A stretch of 64,000 nucleotides of DNA from Herbidospora daliensis (lineage in GTDB: Bacteria; Actinomycetota; Actinomycetes; Streptosporangiales; Streptosporangiaceae), in the NCBI RefSeq assembly GCF_001570585.1, contig NZ_BBXF01000002.1:930001-994000 (forward strand), written 5' to 3'. The position numbers were made by a program, and so were the translations under genes. Shown here in pieces: positions 44,695 to 54,591 of the stretch. The notes beneath the pieces are model-generated. The model ran no database searches, had not been told where the DNA came from, and saw nothing but the letters and a program-made list of their open reading frames with translations. Positions within the stretch are counted from its first letter, which is position 1. Every line of letters begins with the position of its first letter.

Positions 44695-44710
44695 TCAGAA
44701 GGAGTCAACC

Positions 44711-45601
44711 ATGATCTGGTTCGTCACCGGCAGCTCCCGGGGTCTCGGCCGCGAGATCGTCATCGCCGCCCTCGAACGCGGCGACCGCGTCGCCGCCACC
44801 GCCCGCAAGCCCGCGCAGCTCGACGACCTCGCCCAGAAGTACGGCGACCGGCTGCTCGCCTTGCCGCTCGACGTCACCGACAAGGACGCCGTCGACGCGG
44901 CCGTGGCCACGACCGTCAGGACGTTCGGTGGGCTCGACGTCGTGGTCAACAACGCCGGGTGGGCCGACCTGTCGGCGTTCGAGGACACCTCGATCGACAA
45001 CTTCCGTGCCCAGGTCGAGACCAACTTCTTCGGCGTCGTCAACGTGAACAAGGCGGTCGTGCCGATCCTGCGCGGGCAGGGCCGCGGCTCGCTGATCACG
45101 GTCTCCTCGGTCGGCGGCCGGGTCGGCACACCCGGGTTGTCGGCCTACCAGGCGGCGAAGTGGGCCGTGAGCGGCCTGGGCGTGGTCCTGGCGGCCGAAC
45201 TGGCCCCGCTCGGGGTGAAGGTGACCACGGTCGAGCCCGGCGGCATCGCCACCGACTGGGCCGGGTCGTCGATGACCGTGCCGCCGATCTCCGAGCCCTA
45301 CCAGGCGAGCGTCGGCGTGATGGCCGCCCTGCACGGCGGCGACGCCGTGGCGCTCGGCGACCCCGCCAAGGTCGCCCGGGCGGTCACCGAGGTCGCCGAC
45401 ATGGAGCGTCCGCCGGTGCGGCTGCTGCTGGGCTCCGACGCCTTCGCGGTGGCCGGCGCCGCCGCGCGGGCGACCGCCGAGCAGGACGCCGCCAACGAGG
45501 CGCTCAGCCGGTCGACCGACCGCGACGGCGCGACCGCCCGGCAGCGGGATCCTCTGGGTCAAGGGTTCTCCACGGCCGCCGATGGCGACGCGGGCGAGTG
45601 A
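44711..45601 (+). CDS. SDR-family oxidoreductase
   Basis: 296 residues. The NAD(P)-binding motif TGSSRGLGREI (residues ~6-16) and NNAG (~79), the catalytic Ser near 133 in VSSVGG, and the YQAAK motif (Tyr near 145) are all present, giving a classical short-chain dehydrogenase. The basic residues after the first glycine motif (SSRGLG) fit NADPH preference. Role unknown; the local TetR suggests induction by a small-molecule substrate or drug. A C-terminal 40-residue extension follows the usual end. Confidence 0.92.
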   Translation: MIWFVTGSSRGLGREIVIAALERGDRVAATARKPAQLDDLAQKYGDRLLALPLDVTDKDAVDAAVATTVRTFGGLDVVVNNAGWADLSAFEDTSIDNFRAQVETNFFGVVNVNKAVVPILRGQGRGSLITVSSVGGRVGTPGLSAYQAAKWAVSGLGVVLAAELAPLGVKVTTVEPGGIATDWAGSSMTVPPISEPYQASVGVMAALHGGDAVALGDPAKVARAVTEVADMERPPVRLLLGSDAFAVAGAAARATAEQDAANEALSRSTDRDGATARQRDPLGQGFSTAADGDAGE

Positions 45602-45625
45602 GACCGGTCGTGTATCGGTAACGGG

Positions 45626-46552
45626 GTGACCGACTCGACGACCGTCCGCGAGGTTCTCAACGCGACCCGGGAACTGATCGAACCCGCCCACCGGAGCGCG
45701 ATCGACCGGCTCTCCCCCGAGTTGCGGCACGTCGCGGGCTACCACATCGGCTGGTGGGACGAGCAGGGCAACGAGCTCATCGGAGGCCAGGGCCGGTTCG
45801 TCCGCCCCGCCCTGACGCTCGCGTGCGCGCGGGCCGTGGGGGGCCAGGCGGCCGACGCGGTGCCGATGGCGGTCGCGACCGAGCTGGTGAACGACTTCTC
45901 GCTGCTCCACGACGACGTGATCGGCGGCGGCGACACGCGGCGGGAGCGCCCGGCCGCCTGGACCGTCTTCGGCCTCAGCGAGGCGCTGCTGACCGGCGAC
46001 GCCCTGCTGGCCGTCGCGATGTCGCTGGTCGGGCCGGCGGGGGTGCGCACCGTCGCCGACGCGCTGCTCGACCTGTGCCACGGTCAGGCCACGGACATGG
46101 CCTTCGTGAACCGGCCCGCGGTCACCCTGGACGAGGCCATGACGGTGGCCGGGAAGAAGACCGGCGCCCTCCTCGGCGCCGCCTGCGAACTCGGAGCCCT
46201 GGCCGGGGGAGCGTGCGACATGAAGGTCTTCCGCGAGTTCGGCACCCGCCTCGGCCTGGCCTTCCGGCTCACCGACGACCTGCGGAGCCTGGTCTCCGAC
46301 CTGGCGTGCCGCCGCAAGTCCCTGCCGGTGGTCGCCGCCATGGAGTCGGGCACGCCCGCCGCCACCCGGCTGGCCGAGTCGCCCGACGCCGATCCCGAGA
46401 CCCAGGCCGACCTCGTCGAACAGACGGGCGCCCGGCAGTGGGCGCTCCGGGAGGCCGACCGTCAGGTCGAGCTCGCGTTCGCGGCGCTCGGCCACGGGGC
46501 CACCCCGGAGCTGCGTCTGCTGGCCGACCTCAGCGTCGGCCGCGGGCGTTAG
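45626..46552 (+). CDS. polyprenyl synthetase-family protein (motifs degenerate)
   Basis: 308 residues starting at GTG. The fold is an all-alpha prenyltransferase, with GGQGRFVRPALTLACARAVGG and LLHDDVIGGGDTRR. However, the first Asp-rich motif reads DDVIGGGD instead of DDxxD, and the second reads DDLRSLV followed directly by SDLACRRKSLPVV, losing the ~10 residues (usually WGDPxxTGKP) that hold a catalytic Asp and Lys. It may be inactive or have changed reaction. It lies 24 bp after the SDR gene and overlaps the convergent CoA-binding gene by 4 bases. Confidence 0.8.
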   Translation: MTDSTTVREVLNATRELIEPAHRSAIDRLSPELRHVAGYHIGWWDEQGNELIGGQGRFVRPALTLACARAVGGQAADAVPMAVATELVNDFSLLHDDVIGGGDTRRERPAAWTVFGLSEALLTGDALLAVAMSLVGPAGVRTVADALLDLCHGQATDMAFVNRPAVTLDEAMTVAGKKTGALLGAACELGALAGGACDMKVFREFGTRLGLAFRLTDDLRSLVSDLACRRKSLPVVAAMESGTPAATRLAESPDADPETQADLVEQTGARQWALREADRQVELAFAALGHGATPELRLLADLSVGRGR

Positions 46553-47015
46553 TGGATGCCGGTGCGGACCGAGGTGATCCGCCCGGTGTTGAAGCCCAGC
46601 CAGTGCATGCGGCCCAGGTAGCGGGCGTGCTCGATCTTCATGCAGCGGTCCATGATCACGGTGAGGCCGGCCTCCTCGGCGATCCGGGCGCCCTCCTCGC
46701 TGATCACGCCGAACTGCAGCCACAACGCCTTGGCGCCGATCGCGACCGCCTCACGGGCGATCCCGGGCACGGCGTCGGGCGCGCGGAAGACGTTCACCAC
46801 GTCGACCGGCTCGGGGATGTCGGCCAGGCTCGGGTAGGAGGTCTGGCCGAGGATCTCCTTCTCGCGCGGGTTGACCGGGTAGACGGTGAAACCGTGGCGC
46901 TTGAGGTAGAAGCCGACGAAGTTGCTGGCCCGCAGCTCGTTGCCCGACAGGCCGACCACCGCGACGCTCCGGGCGGTGTTGACCACCCGCTGGATGTCCT
47001 GCGGCTCCTGGTACT

Positions 47016-47019
<4 letters not shown>
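46549..47019 (-). CDS. CoA-binding protein (YccU-like)
   Basis: 156 residues with the Rossmann-like CoA-binding fold: SVAVVGLSGNELRASNFVGFYLKRHGFTVYPVNPREKEILGQTSYPSLADIPEPVDVVNVF, IGAKALWLQFGVISEEGARIAEEAG, and a C-terminal CMKIEHARY segment. Members are found in several reading frames without a fixed function; it may bind a CoA thioester. It is the last gene of an operon with metY and metX, overlapping metY by four bases (ATGA), so its role is probably linked to methionine/acyl-CoA use. Confidence 0.85.
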
Positions 47020-48334
<1,315 letters not shown>

Positions 48335-48338
<4 letters not shown>

Positions 48339-49540
48339 GAAGCCATCTTCCTCGCCAGAAAATCACGGATGAGAGGGGTCTGCCGTGCTTCCTCCAGCAG
48401 GAAGCAGTCATGCCCGTATGGTGCGTCGATGAGGTGGTTCTCCACCGGTTTGCCCAGATTAGTCAGGGCGGCGGCGATCTCGTCCGACGCCTCCGGCGGA
48501 TAGAGCCAGTCGGAGCTGAACGAGATCAGCAGCGTGCGCGCCCGCACGTTCTCCAGCGCCTTCTCCAGCGAACCGCCGCCGTGCTCCCTGGCCAGGTCGA
48601 AGTAGGTCAGCGCGCGCGAGATGTAGAGGTAGCTGTTGGCGTCGAACCGCTTCACGAACGAGTCGGCCTGGTGGCGCAGGTAGCTCTCGACCTCGAACTC
48701 GGGCTCGACGATCGTGTGCCGGATGTCGTCGGCGAACTGGAGGCGGCGGCCGAACTTGTCGGTGAGGGCCGGGCCCGACAGATAGGTCACGTGGCCGACC
48801 ATGCGGGCCACGCCCATGCCGGCGTCGGGCTTGCGGCCGGTGCCGTAGTAGTGGCCGCCCTGCCAGTCGGGGTCGCGCATGATGGACTCGCGGGCGATCG
48901 CGTTCCACGCCAGACCCTGGGGGTGGAGGGCGTGGGTGGAGGCGATGACCACTATGGAGTCGACCTGACCGGGGTACTGGACCGCCCATTCGAGGGCCTG
49001 CATGCCGCCCAGCGAACCCCCCGCGACGACCGCGAGACGCTCGATCCCGAGGGCGTCGAGGAAGGCGCGTTCGGTGCGGACCATATCGGCCACGGTGACC
49101 ACCGGGAAGTCGGAGCCGTAGGGGCGGCCGGTGGCGTCGTCAATGGTGGAAGGGCCGGTCGTGCCGTTGCAGCCGCCGAGAAGGTTGGTGCAGACGACGA
49201 AGTATTGGTCGGTGTCGAAAGCCTTTCCGGGCCCGATCATCCCGTCCCACCAGCCCAGCCCTTTCCCTTGCGCGCCGTCGCGGTCTTCGGCTCCGAAGCC
49301 GTCGCGGGCGCTCGCTTCGGGAGCGGTCCGGGCCGAACCGGCCGCATGGGCATTGCCGCTCAGGGCGTGGCAGACGAGTATGACGTTGTCGCGCTCGGGG
49401 GAGAGGGTGCCGTAGGTCTCGTAGGCCACGCGCACGTCGCGCAGCTCCCGCCCGCTGTCGAGGCGTATCGGACCGTGCAGGTCGAGGTACTGAGTTTCAA
49501 CGAAACCTATGGAGCCCATGGGTTTCATTGTATTGTTCAT
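48335..49540 (-). CDS. metX: homoserine O-acetyltransferase
   Basis: 401 residues of the alpha/beta hydrolase-type MetX family. The nucleophile region is VVAGGSLGGMQALEWA (Ser in GGSLGG), and the C-terminal DAPYGHDCFLLEE carries the catalytic His; the acid is in the FSSDWLYPPEAS segment. It acetylates homoserine with acetyl-CoA. The start at ATG 49540 is close to the divergent OsmC gene (25 bp), so the promoters must overlap each other's 5' coding sequence; ATG 49528 and 49519 are alternatives. There is no room for an upstream riboswitch. Confidence 0.94.
49502..49526. repeat. imperfect inverted repeat at metX/osmC start
   Basis: GAAACCTATGG (49502-49512) and CCATGGGTTTC (49516-49526) are inverted with one mismatch and a 3-base spacer. 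The 25-bp element lies in the first codons of metX and 40-64 bp before the osmC start, so it could be an operator for both divergent genes. Confidence 0.45.
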
Positions 49541-49565
49541 TTAACCTGTAGGAAATGAGGGGATC

Positions 49566-50105
49566 ATGTCGAACGGAGTGAACGTCCAGGCGCTGCTCGA
49601 CGCACGCGAGGCGTTGAAGGGCGCGCCCGAGGCCGCCCAGTTCACCTGGCGGGCCAGCTCGAAGTGGCAGCACGGCGTCCACAGCACCACCAAGATCCAG
49701 AAGTTCTTCGGCCTCGGCCAGGAGCAGAGCCACAAGTCCGAGGCGGTCTTCGAGGCCGACCACCCCGAGATCTTCGCCGCCGAGGACAACGGCGTCACGC
49801 CGATCGAGTACCTGCTCGTCGGCCTGGCCGCCTGCCTCACCGCCGGCGTCGCCTCGGTCGCCCAGAACCGCGGCATCAAGCTCAACTCGGTCGAGTCGGT
49901 CGTCGAGGGCGACCACGACATCCGGGGCATCCTCGGCGCCGACAGCGACGTCCGCAACGGCTTCAACGACGTCAAGGTGACCTTCACGATCGACGCCGAC
50001 GCCTCGCCGGCCGAGATCGAGGCCCTGGTCGCCCAGTCGCAGAAGCGCTCGGCCGTCTTCGACGCGCTGACCAACCCCACCAACGTCACCGTCGAAGTCG
50101 CCTGA
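49566..50105 (+). CDS. OsmC-family protein
   Basis: 179 residues. The central PIEYLLVGLAACLTAGVASVAQNRGIKL helix with its cysteine is the OsmC/YhfA signature. Only this one cysteine is seen, whereas peroxide-reducing OsmC/Ohr use two, so peroxidase activity is doubtful. An N-terminal 55-residue extension (FTWRASSKWQHGVHSTTKIQKFFGLGQE) is also present. It starts with GAGGGG four bases before ATG. Eight bases separate it from the following monooxygenase. Confidence 0.85.
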   Translation: MSNGVNVQALLDAREALKGAPEAAQFTWRASSKWQHGVHSTTKIQKFFGLGQEQSHKSEAVFEADHPEIFAAEDNGVTPIEYLLVGLAACLTAGVASVAQNRGIKLNSVESVVEGDHDIRGILGADSDVRNGFNDVKVTFTIDADASPAEIEALVAQSQKRSAVFDALTNPTNVTVEVA

Positions 50106-50113
50106 GGTCCGTC

Positions 50114-51298
50114 GTGTACGTCACCACGGCCGTCATCGGGGCAGGTCACGCCGGCCTCGCGGCCAGCTGCTTCCTGACCGCCGCCTCGGTCGACCACGTG
50201 GTGCTGGAGCGCGGCGAGGTCGCCAACTCGTGGCGCCGTGAGCGGTGGGACTCGCTGCGGCTGCTGACCCCCAACTGGCTGAGCCGCCTCCCCGGCGCGG
50301 CCTACGAAGGTCCCGACCCCGACGGCTACGCCGACATGGGCGAGGTCGTCGACCTGCTGGAACGGTCCGCGAAGGACGTCCCGGTCCGCACCGGTGTGAA
50401 CGTCACATCGGTGCGGCGCTCCTCCGAGGGCTACACCCTGACGACCGGCGAGGGCCCGATCCGGGCCCGGACGGTCGTCATCGCCAGCGGCGCCTGCAAC
50501 CGTCCCGTCGTGCCGTCCTTCGACGTGCCCCCGGGCGTCGAGCAGGTGACGCCGTTCGGCTACCGGAACCCCTCCCGGTTGCCGGACGGCGGCGTGCTCG
50601 TCGTCGGCGCGTCGGCGACGGGCGTGCAGCTGGCAGCGGAGATCCAGCAGTCGGGCCGCCCGGTCGTGTTGTCGGCCGGGGAACACGTGCGCATGCCGCG
50701 CGTCTACCGCGACCGCGACGTGCTCTGGTGGATGCACCACTCGGGCGTCTGGTCGCAGCGCTACGACGAACTCGACGACCTGACCCGCGCACGGCGGTTG
50801 CCGTCGCCCCAGCTGGTCGCCGGCTCGACGCTCGACCTGAACACGCTGACCTCGATGGGCGTCGAGCTCGTCGGCCGGTTGTCGGCGATCCGCGACGGCG
50901 CGGCCCTCTTCTCGGGCGGGCTGCGCAACGTGGCGGCGCTGGCCGACCTCAAGCTGAACCGCCTCCTCGACACCTTCGACGAGTGGGCCGGCACCGCTCC
51001 CGGGGAACGGCCCGAACCCACTCGCGTGCCGAAATCGGCCCGCTGGCGGCTCGACCTGCGGTCGGGGGAGATCGGCTCGATCGTCTGGGCCACCGGCTAC
51101 CGCCCCGACTACTCGTGGCTGGACGTGCCGGTCGTCGACGAGAAGGGGTCGCTGATCCACGACGGGGGCGTGGTCGGCGACGGCCTCTACGCCCTCGGCC
51201 TGCCGGTCCTGCGCCGCAGACGATCGACGTTCCTCTGCGGCATCGAGGACGACGCCCGCGACATCGTCGACCACCTGCGCCTGCACCTGGCGGGTTAA
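50114..51298 (+). CDS. flavin-containing monooxygenase
   Basis: 394 residues starting at GTG. GAGHAGLAASCFL (residues ~9-21) binds FAD, and GASATGVQLAAEI (~165) binds NADPH; SIVWATGYRPDYSWLDVP near the end is the FMO/ArgJ-like C-terminal ATGY motif. This is a Baeyer-Villiger/FMO-like oxidase, probably acting on a sulfur- or nitrogen-containing small molecule, which fits its position beside sulfur-assimilation genes. GAGG lies seven bases before the start. It overlaps the convergent membrane-protein gene by four bases. Confidence 0.9.
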   Translation: MYVTTAVIGAGHAGLAASCFLTAASVDHVVLERGEVANSWRRERWDSLRLLTPNWLSRLPGAAYEGPDPDGYADMGEVVDLLERSAKDVPVRTGVNVTSVRRSSEGYTLTTGEGPIRARTVVIASGACNRPVVPSFDVPPGVEQVTPFGYRNPSRLPDGGVLVVGASATGVQLAAEIQQSGRPVVLSAGEHVRMPRVYRDRDVLWWMHHSGVWSQRYDELDDLTRARRLPSPQLVAGSTLDLNTLTSMGVELVGRLSAIRDGAALFSGGLRNVAALADLKLNRLLDTFDEWAGTAPGERPEPTRVPKSARWRLDLRSGEIGSIVWATGYRPDYSWLDVPVVDEKGSLIHDGGVVGDGLYALGLPVLRRRRSTFLCGIEDDARDIVDHLRLHLAG

Positions 51299-52185
51299 CG
51301 CCAGAACATCAGGGAGTCGACGAAGTTCCAGAACGGGCGATCGGTCGGCTGGGCCGCGACGACGAGCCGCACCTGACCCGCGTAGTGCCCGCCGAACACG
51401 TCGTGCACGTACCAGGAACCGGGGACCTGCTCCGGCGCGAGGGCGTGGTCGTCGTAGACCCAGTTCCGGCCGCTCCCGTCAGGCGGCTGGAGATGGGACT
51501 CGACCGTGCCGCCGCGCTGCCGCACCACGTCTCTGGCCTGGTCGACCGTGAGGTTCACCAGGTCGTCGCCCGCGAGGACCTCGCCCGGCGCGGTCGGATC
51601 GCCCCAGATCTCGTACCGTTCGCCGGGCCGGGCGGGGCGGCCGACGATGACGTCCAGCGGGACGGGCAGGTCGAGGGGGATGCCGATGCCGGCGGCGCAG
51701 TGGAAGTCGCCGCAATCGCCGCCCCCGATGGATTCGACCCGGTAGGTCGCGTCGCCGCCGCTGATCTCGAATCCGTCGGAGTCGTGCCCGGTCGCCGTCT
51801 GGGGAGACGACACGGAGACCACCATGCCGACCAGGCTCGGCGACGTCGGCTTCAGAACCAGGTCGACCTTCAGGCCGTGCGCGGCGAAGTCCTCGCGGTA
51901 GCGCCGGGGGTCGGCGTCGGGATCGGCGATCCGGACGTCGATGCGGTCGCCCTGCCTGGCGAACGCCACGGCCTTGGCCGGTCCCAGCACGAACGGAGCG
52001 CCGCCGGGCTGCAGCACGACCGCCACGGTCGCCAGGACGGCGGTGAGCGGGACCAGCACCAGCCACCTCCGCCTGCGGCGTCGCACCGGCCTGCGCGTGC
52101 CGACGATCTCGTCCAGGGTGGCGGCCATCGCCGCCGGGTCGGGGTGCACGTCGGCGGCCGGGTCGTTGTCGCGCAGCCAGTTCAT
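51295..52185 (-). CDS. single-pass membrane protein of sigma-factor-linked type
   Basis: 296 residues: a cytoplasmic N-terminus (~1-40, RRPVRRRRRR), one membrane helix (~42-60), and an outside domain with one cysteine pair (GGDCGDFHCAAG) and a C-terminal region ending NFVDSLMFWR. The gene starts at ATG 52185 and shares an ATGA overlap with the remnant of an ECF sigma gene upstream. In intact loci such membrane proteins lie downstream of the sigma factor as its anti-sigma or target. Family unknown; the outside domain has no motif I recognise. Confidence 0.75.
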   Translation of the reverse strand: MNWLRDNDPAADVHPDPAAMAATLDEIVGTRRPVRRRRRRWLVLVPLTAVLATVAVVLQPGGAPFVLGPAKAVAFARQGDRIDVRIADPDADPRRYREDFAAHGLKVDLVLKPTSPSLVGMVVSVSSPQTATGHDSDGFEISGGDATYRVESIGGGDCGDFHCAAGIGIPLDLPVPLDVIVGRPARPGERYEIWGDPTAPGEVLAGDDLVNLTVDQARDVVRQRGGTVESHLQPPDGSGRNWVYDDHALAPEQVPGSWYVHDVFGGHYAGQVRLVVAAQPTDRPFWNFVDSLMFWR

Positions 52186-52316
52186 CGCACGCTCCTTTCC
52201 GGTTCCTCGGCGGCGATGTCCGCGGCGTCGGCGGGGCCGGCCCGGCGCCAGGCGTAGCGCAGGACCGGCGTGTAGTGCTCCTGGAACATGCGGGTGAAAT
52301 CGGCCTCATCGTTCAC
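52182..52316 (-). pseudogene. remnant of ECF sigma-factor gene (internal deletion)
   Basis: A 44-codon ORF reads FTRMFQEHYTPVLRYAWRR, then GPADAADIAAE, which is the start of an ECF sigma region 2 that normally continues for another ~120 residues into region 4. Here it jumps from DIAAE to EPERSVR and stops with an ATGA overlap on the membrane-protein gene, as in an intact operon. It has GAGGAG five bases before GTG 52316. The central part appears deleted while both junctions remain. It could still encode a 44-residue peptide. Confidence 0.65.
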
Positions 52317-52396
52317 TCCGTCTCCTCATCAGTGCTGCCTCTACCGGTAGATGTCGCGGAGCGCGCGGTTATCACCGGCCGGCGGGAGACATACGA

Positions 52397-52429
52397 AGAG
52401 CGGGCCAGGGAACGATCCCGGCCCGCTCT
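52397..52429. terminator. hairpin terminator
   Basis: AGAGCGGGCCAGGG (52397-52410) and CCCGGCCCGCTCT (52417-52429) form a 13-bp stem with one bulged A and a 6-base loop. It is about 50 bp downstream of the secreted-protein gene on the minus strand, and so probably isolates it from the sigma-remnant operon. Confidence 0.75.
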
Positions 52430-52478
52430 GGTGCCTGAACTCGTCGGCGACTCGACCTTCGGTCAGGGGAGATCGGTT

Positions 52479-53075
52479 CTAGACGACGGGTGGGCGGGTG
52501 AGCTCCCACTTGATCGTGATGACCGTCCGGCCGGACTTGCCGTGCGTGTTGATGCGCAGCGACTTGCCCGGAACGCAGGTGTAGGTGCCCTTGCGGGGGA
52601 TCGCCCCGAGGTCCTCGTTGTGCGCGACGGCGTCGCGGAGCAGGCCGTCGAAGCCCTTGCCGCCGCCGGAGCGCTCCAATCTGGCGCCGAGGTTGCCGGT
52701 CCGGGGCTTGAGGACGATCTTGCCGTGGGTCTGCTGTCCGTGGCCGCCGAAGGTGTACGTGAATTTCTCGCGGCCCTTCAGCGTGAAGGTGGCGCCGCCG
52801 GTCAGGGGGGCCGACGTGCGGAAGTCGTAGTGGGCGCCGACGTACTTGCCCTCGCGGGTGAAGGTCGCCTTGATGCCGGCGCCGCCCTCCGCGTAGAAGT
52901 CGTGCTTCTTGCCGACGACCTCGGCGGTCGCCTTGGTCACCGTCCACGACCCGGCCCAGCACGGCCCCTTGGCCGGAGGGGTGGGGCTCGGGCTGGGGGT
53001 GGGGGCCGCCAGCGCCGTGGTGGGGGCGACGAGGAGGCCTGTGGTGAGCGCGAGCGCTCCCAGTAACTTGTGCAT
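52479..53075 (-). CDS. secreted protein of unknown family
   Basis: 198 residues with a signal peptide (MHKLLGALALTTGLLVAPTTALA) and a short proline-rich mature N-terminus (APTPSPSPTPPAKG). Two cysteines (GPCWAG and YTCVPG) may bridge a beta-rich domain running from TVTKATAEVV to KSGRTVITIKWEL. No catalytic motif recognised. The start ATG 53075 opens the signal peptide; the gene ends with a hairpin terminator downstream. Confidence 0.7.
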   Translation of the reverse strand: MHKLLGALALTTGLLVAPTTALAAPTPSPSPTPPAKGPCWAGSWTVTKATAEVVGKKHDFYAEGGAGIKATFTREGKYVGAHYDFRTSAPLTGGATFTLKGREKFTYTFGGHGQQTHGKIVLKPRTGNLGARLERSGGGKGFDGLLRDAVAHNEDLGAIPRKGTYTCVPGKSLRINTHGKSGRTVITIKWELTRPPVV

Positions 53076-53204
53076 CGTTCCGCTCTCAGGGATCAGAGGT
53101 CTCTCAGGAAACTCCCATAATCTGCGTAATAGATAACAATTCAACCTTTTTCGAGTAGCTAAGTAAGTGGCTGCTTTCTCCGCTGCCGCCCCTACGCTGG
53201 GGCC

Positions 53205-53909
53205 ATGGCGACAGAGACCCGGCTGGGGCTGGTGCGGCGGGCCCGGAAGATGAACCGCATCCTGGCCGAGACCTATCCCGACGCCCACTGCGAGCTCAAC
53301 TTCGCCGACGCGTTCCAGCTGCTCGTGGCGACGGTCCTGTCGGCGCAGACGACCGACGTGCGGGTCAACCTGACCACCCCGGCGCTGTTCGCCAAATACC
53401 CGACCCCCGATGACATGGCCGTCGCCGACCCCGACGACATGGAGGCGATCCTGCGGCCGACCGGGTTCTTCCGGGCCAAGACCAAGTCGGTCATCGGCCT
53501 GTCGGTCGCGATCAGAGACCGGTTCGGCGGCGAGGTGCCGCGCAAGATGGCCGACCTGGTCACCCTTCCCGGCGTCGGGCGCAAGACCGCCAACGTCGTG
53601 CTCGGCAACGCGTTCGGCGTGCCGGGGCTGACCGTCGACACCCACTTCCAGCGGCTGGTACGGCGGTTCGGCTGGATCGAGGGCGAGCTCGACCCGGTCA
53701 AGATCGAGCAGGAGATCGGCCAGCTCATCCCGAAGCGGGAGTGGACGGTCTTCTCCCACCGCATCATCTGGCACGGCCGCCGGATCTGCATTGCCCGCAA
53801 ACCCGCCTGCGGCGCCTGCCCGCTTGCGGCGCTCTGCCCCTCGTACGGCACCGGCCCGACCGACCCCGAGACGGCCGCCAAGCTGGTGCGGTCGGGACCG
53901 TTCTCGTGA
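53205..53909 (+). CDS. nth: endonuclease III
   Basis: 234 residues. The helix-hairpin-helix region [18 protein letters not shown] holds Lys127; the catalytic Asp145 lies in TVDTHFQRL. The [4Fe-4S] cluster motif is [17 protein letters not shown] (CX6CX2CX5C). It removes oxidised pyrimidines and cuts abasic sites in DNA. In Mycobacterium and Streptomyces it follows crp directly; here 9.2 kb are inserted between them. Start ATG has no strong ribosome-binding site but matches the family length. Confidence 0.96.
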   Translation: MATETRLGLVRRARKMNRILAETYPDAHCELNFADAFQLLVATVLSAQTTDVRVNLTTPALFAKYPTPDDMAVADPDDMEAILRPTGFFRAKTKSVIGLSVAIRDRFGGEVPRKMADLVTLPGVGRKTANVVLGNAFGVPGLTVDTHFQRLVRRFGWIEGELDPVKIEQEIGQLIPKREWTVFSHRIIWHGRRICIARKPACGACPLAALCPSYGTGPTDPETAAKLVRSGPFS

Positions 53910-53946
53910 CGGGAAGCTTCGCGGGGCGCGCGCGGTTGCAGTGTCC

Positions 53947-54591
53947 ATGACCGACGTACCGGCCTGGATCACCGAAGCGGCGGAGAAGGCCGGTCGGAGC
54001 CCGGTCCCCCTGGCGATGCGCCCACCACGGAACGGCGGCCGCAGGGCCGCCGTCCTGCTGCTGTTCGGCGACGGCCCGGCCGGGCCCGACATCCTGCTCA
54101 TCCAGCGCAGTTCCACCGGACGCAACCACGCGGGTCAGCCCGCCTTCCCCGGCGGCGGGGTCGACCCCGAAGACGACGGACCGGTCGGCGCGGCCCTCCG
54201 CGAGGCCGCCGAGGAGACCGGCCTCGACCCCGAGGGCGTCGAGGTGCTGGGCACCATGCCGGAGCTCTACCTCTCTCACAGCGACAACCGCGTGACCCCC
54301 GTCATCGGCTGGTGGCACACCCCCTGTGCCGTCCACGCCGCCTCACCCGACGAGGTCGAGTCGGTCGAGCGGGTGCCCGTCGCCGAGCTCGTCGACCCCG
54401 CCAACCGGTTCAAGCTGCGTCACCCGAGCGGGTTCCTCGGTCCCGCGTTCCGCGTGCGCGGCCTGCTGGTCTGGGGCTTCACCGCCGGAGTGCTCGACGG
54501 CGTGCTCGCCACCTGCGGTTTCGAGGTGCCGTGGGACCGGTCACGGATCGAGGACCTGCCCCCTGACGTCGTGAACCTCGCCTCCCGTTAG
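53947..54591 (+). CDS. NUDIX hydrolase (CoA diphosphatase type)
   Basis: 214 residues. The extended signature LLIQRSSTGRNHAGQPAFPGGGVDPEDD precedes the Nudix box ALREAAEETGLDPEGVEVLG, as in the CoA-pyrophosphatase (NudL) group. It probably degrades CoA or oxidised CoA into 3',5'-ADP and phosphopantetheine. Corresponds to Rv3672c between nth and marP. Weak ribosome-binding site; GTG 53941 is also possible. 51-bp overlap with the convergent HEAT-repeat gene. Confidence 0.88.
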   Translation: MTDVPAWITEAAEKAGRSPVPLAMRPPRNGGRRAAVLLLFGDGPAGPDILLIQRSSTGRNHAGQPAFPGGGVDPEDDGPVGAALREAAEETGLDPEGVEVLGTMPELYLSHSDNRVTPVIGWWHTPCAVHAASPDEVESVERVPVAELVDPANRFKLRHPSGFLGPAFRVRGLLVWGFTAGVLDGVLATCGFEVPWDRSRIEDLPPDVVNLASR

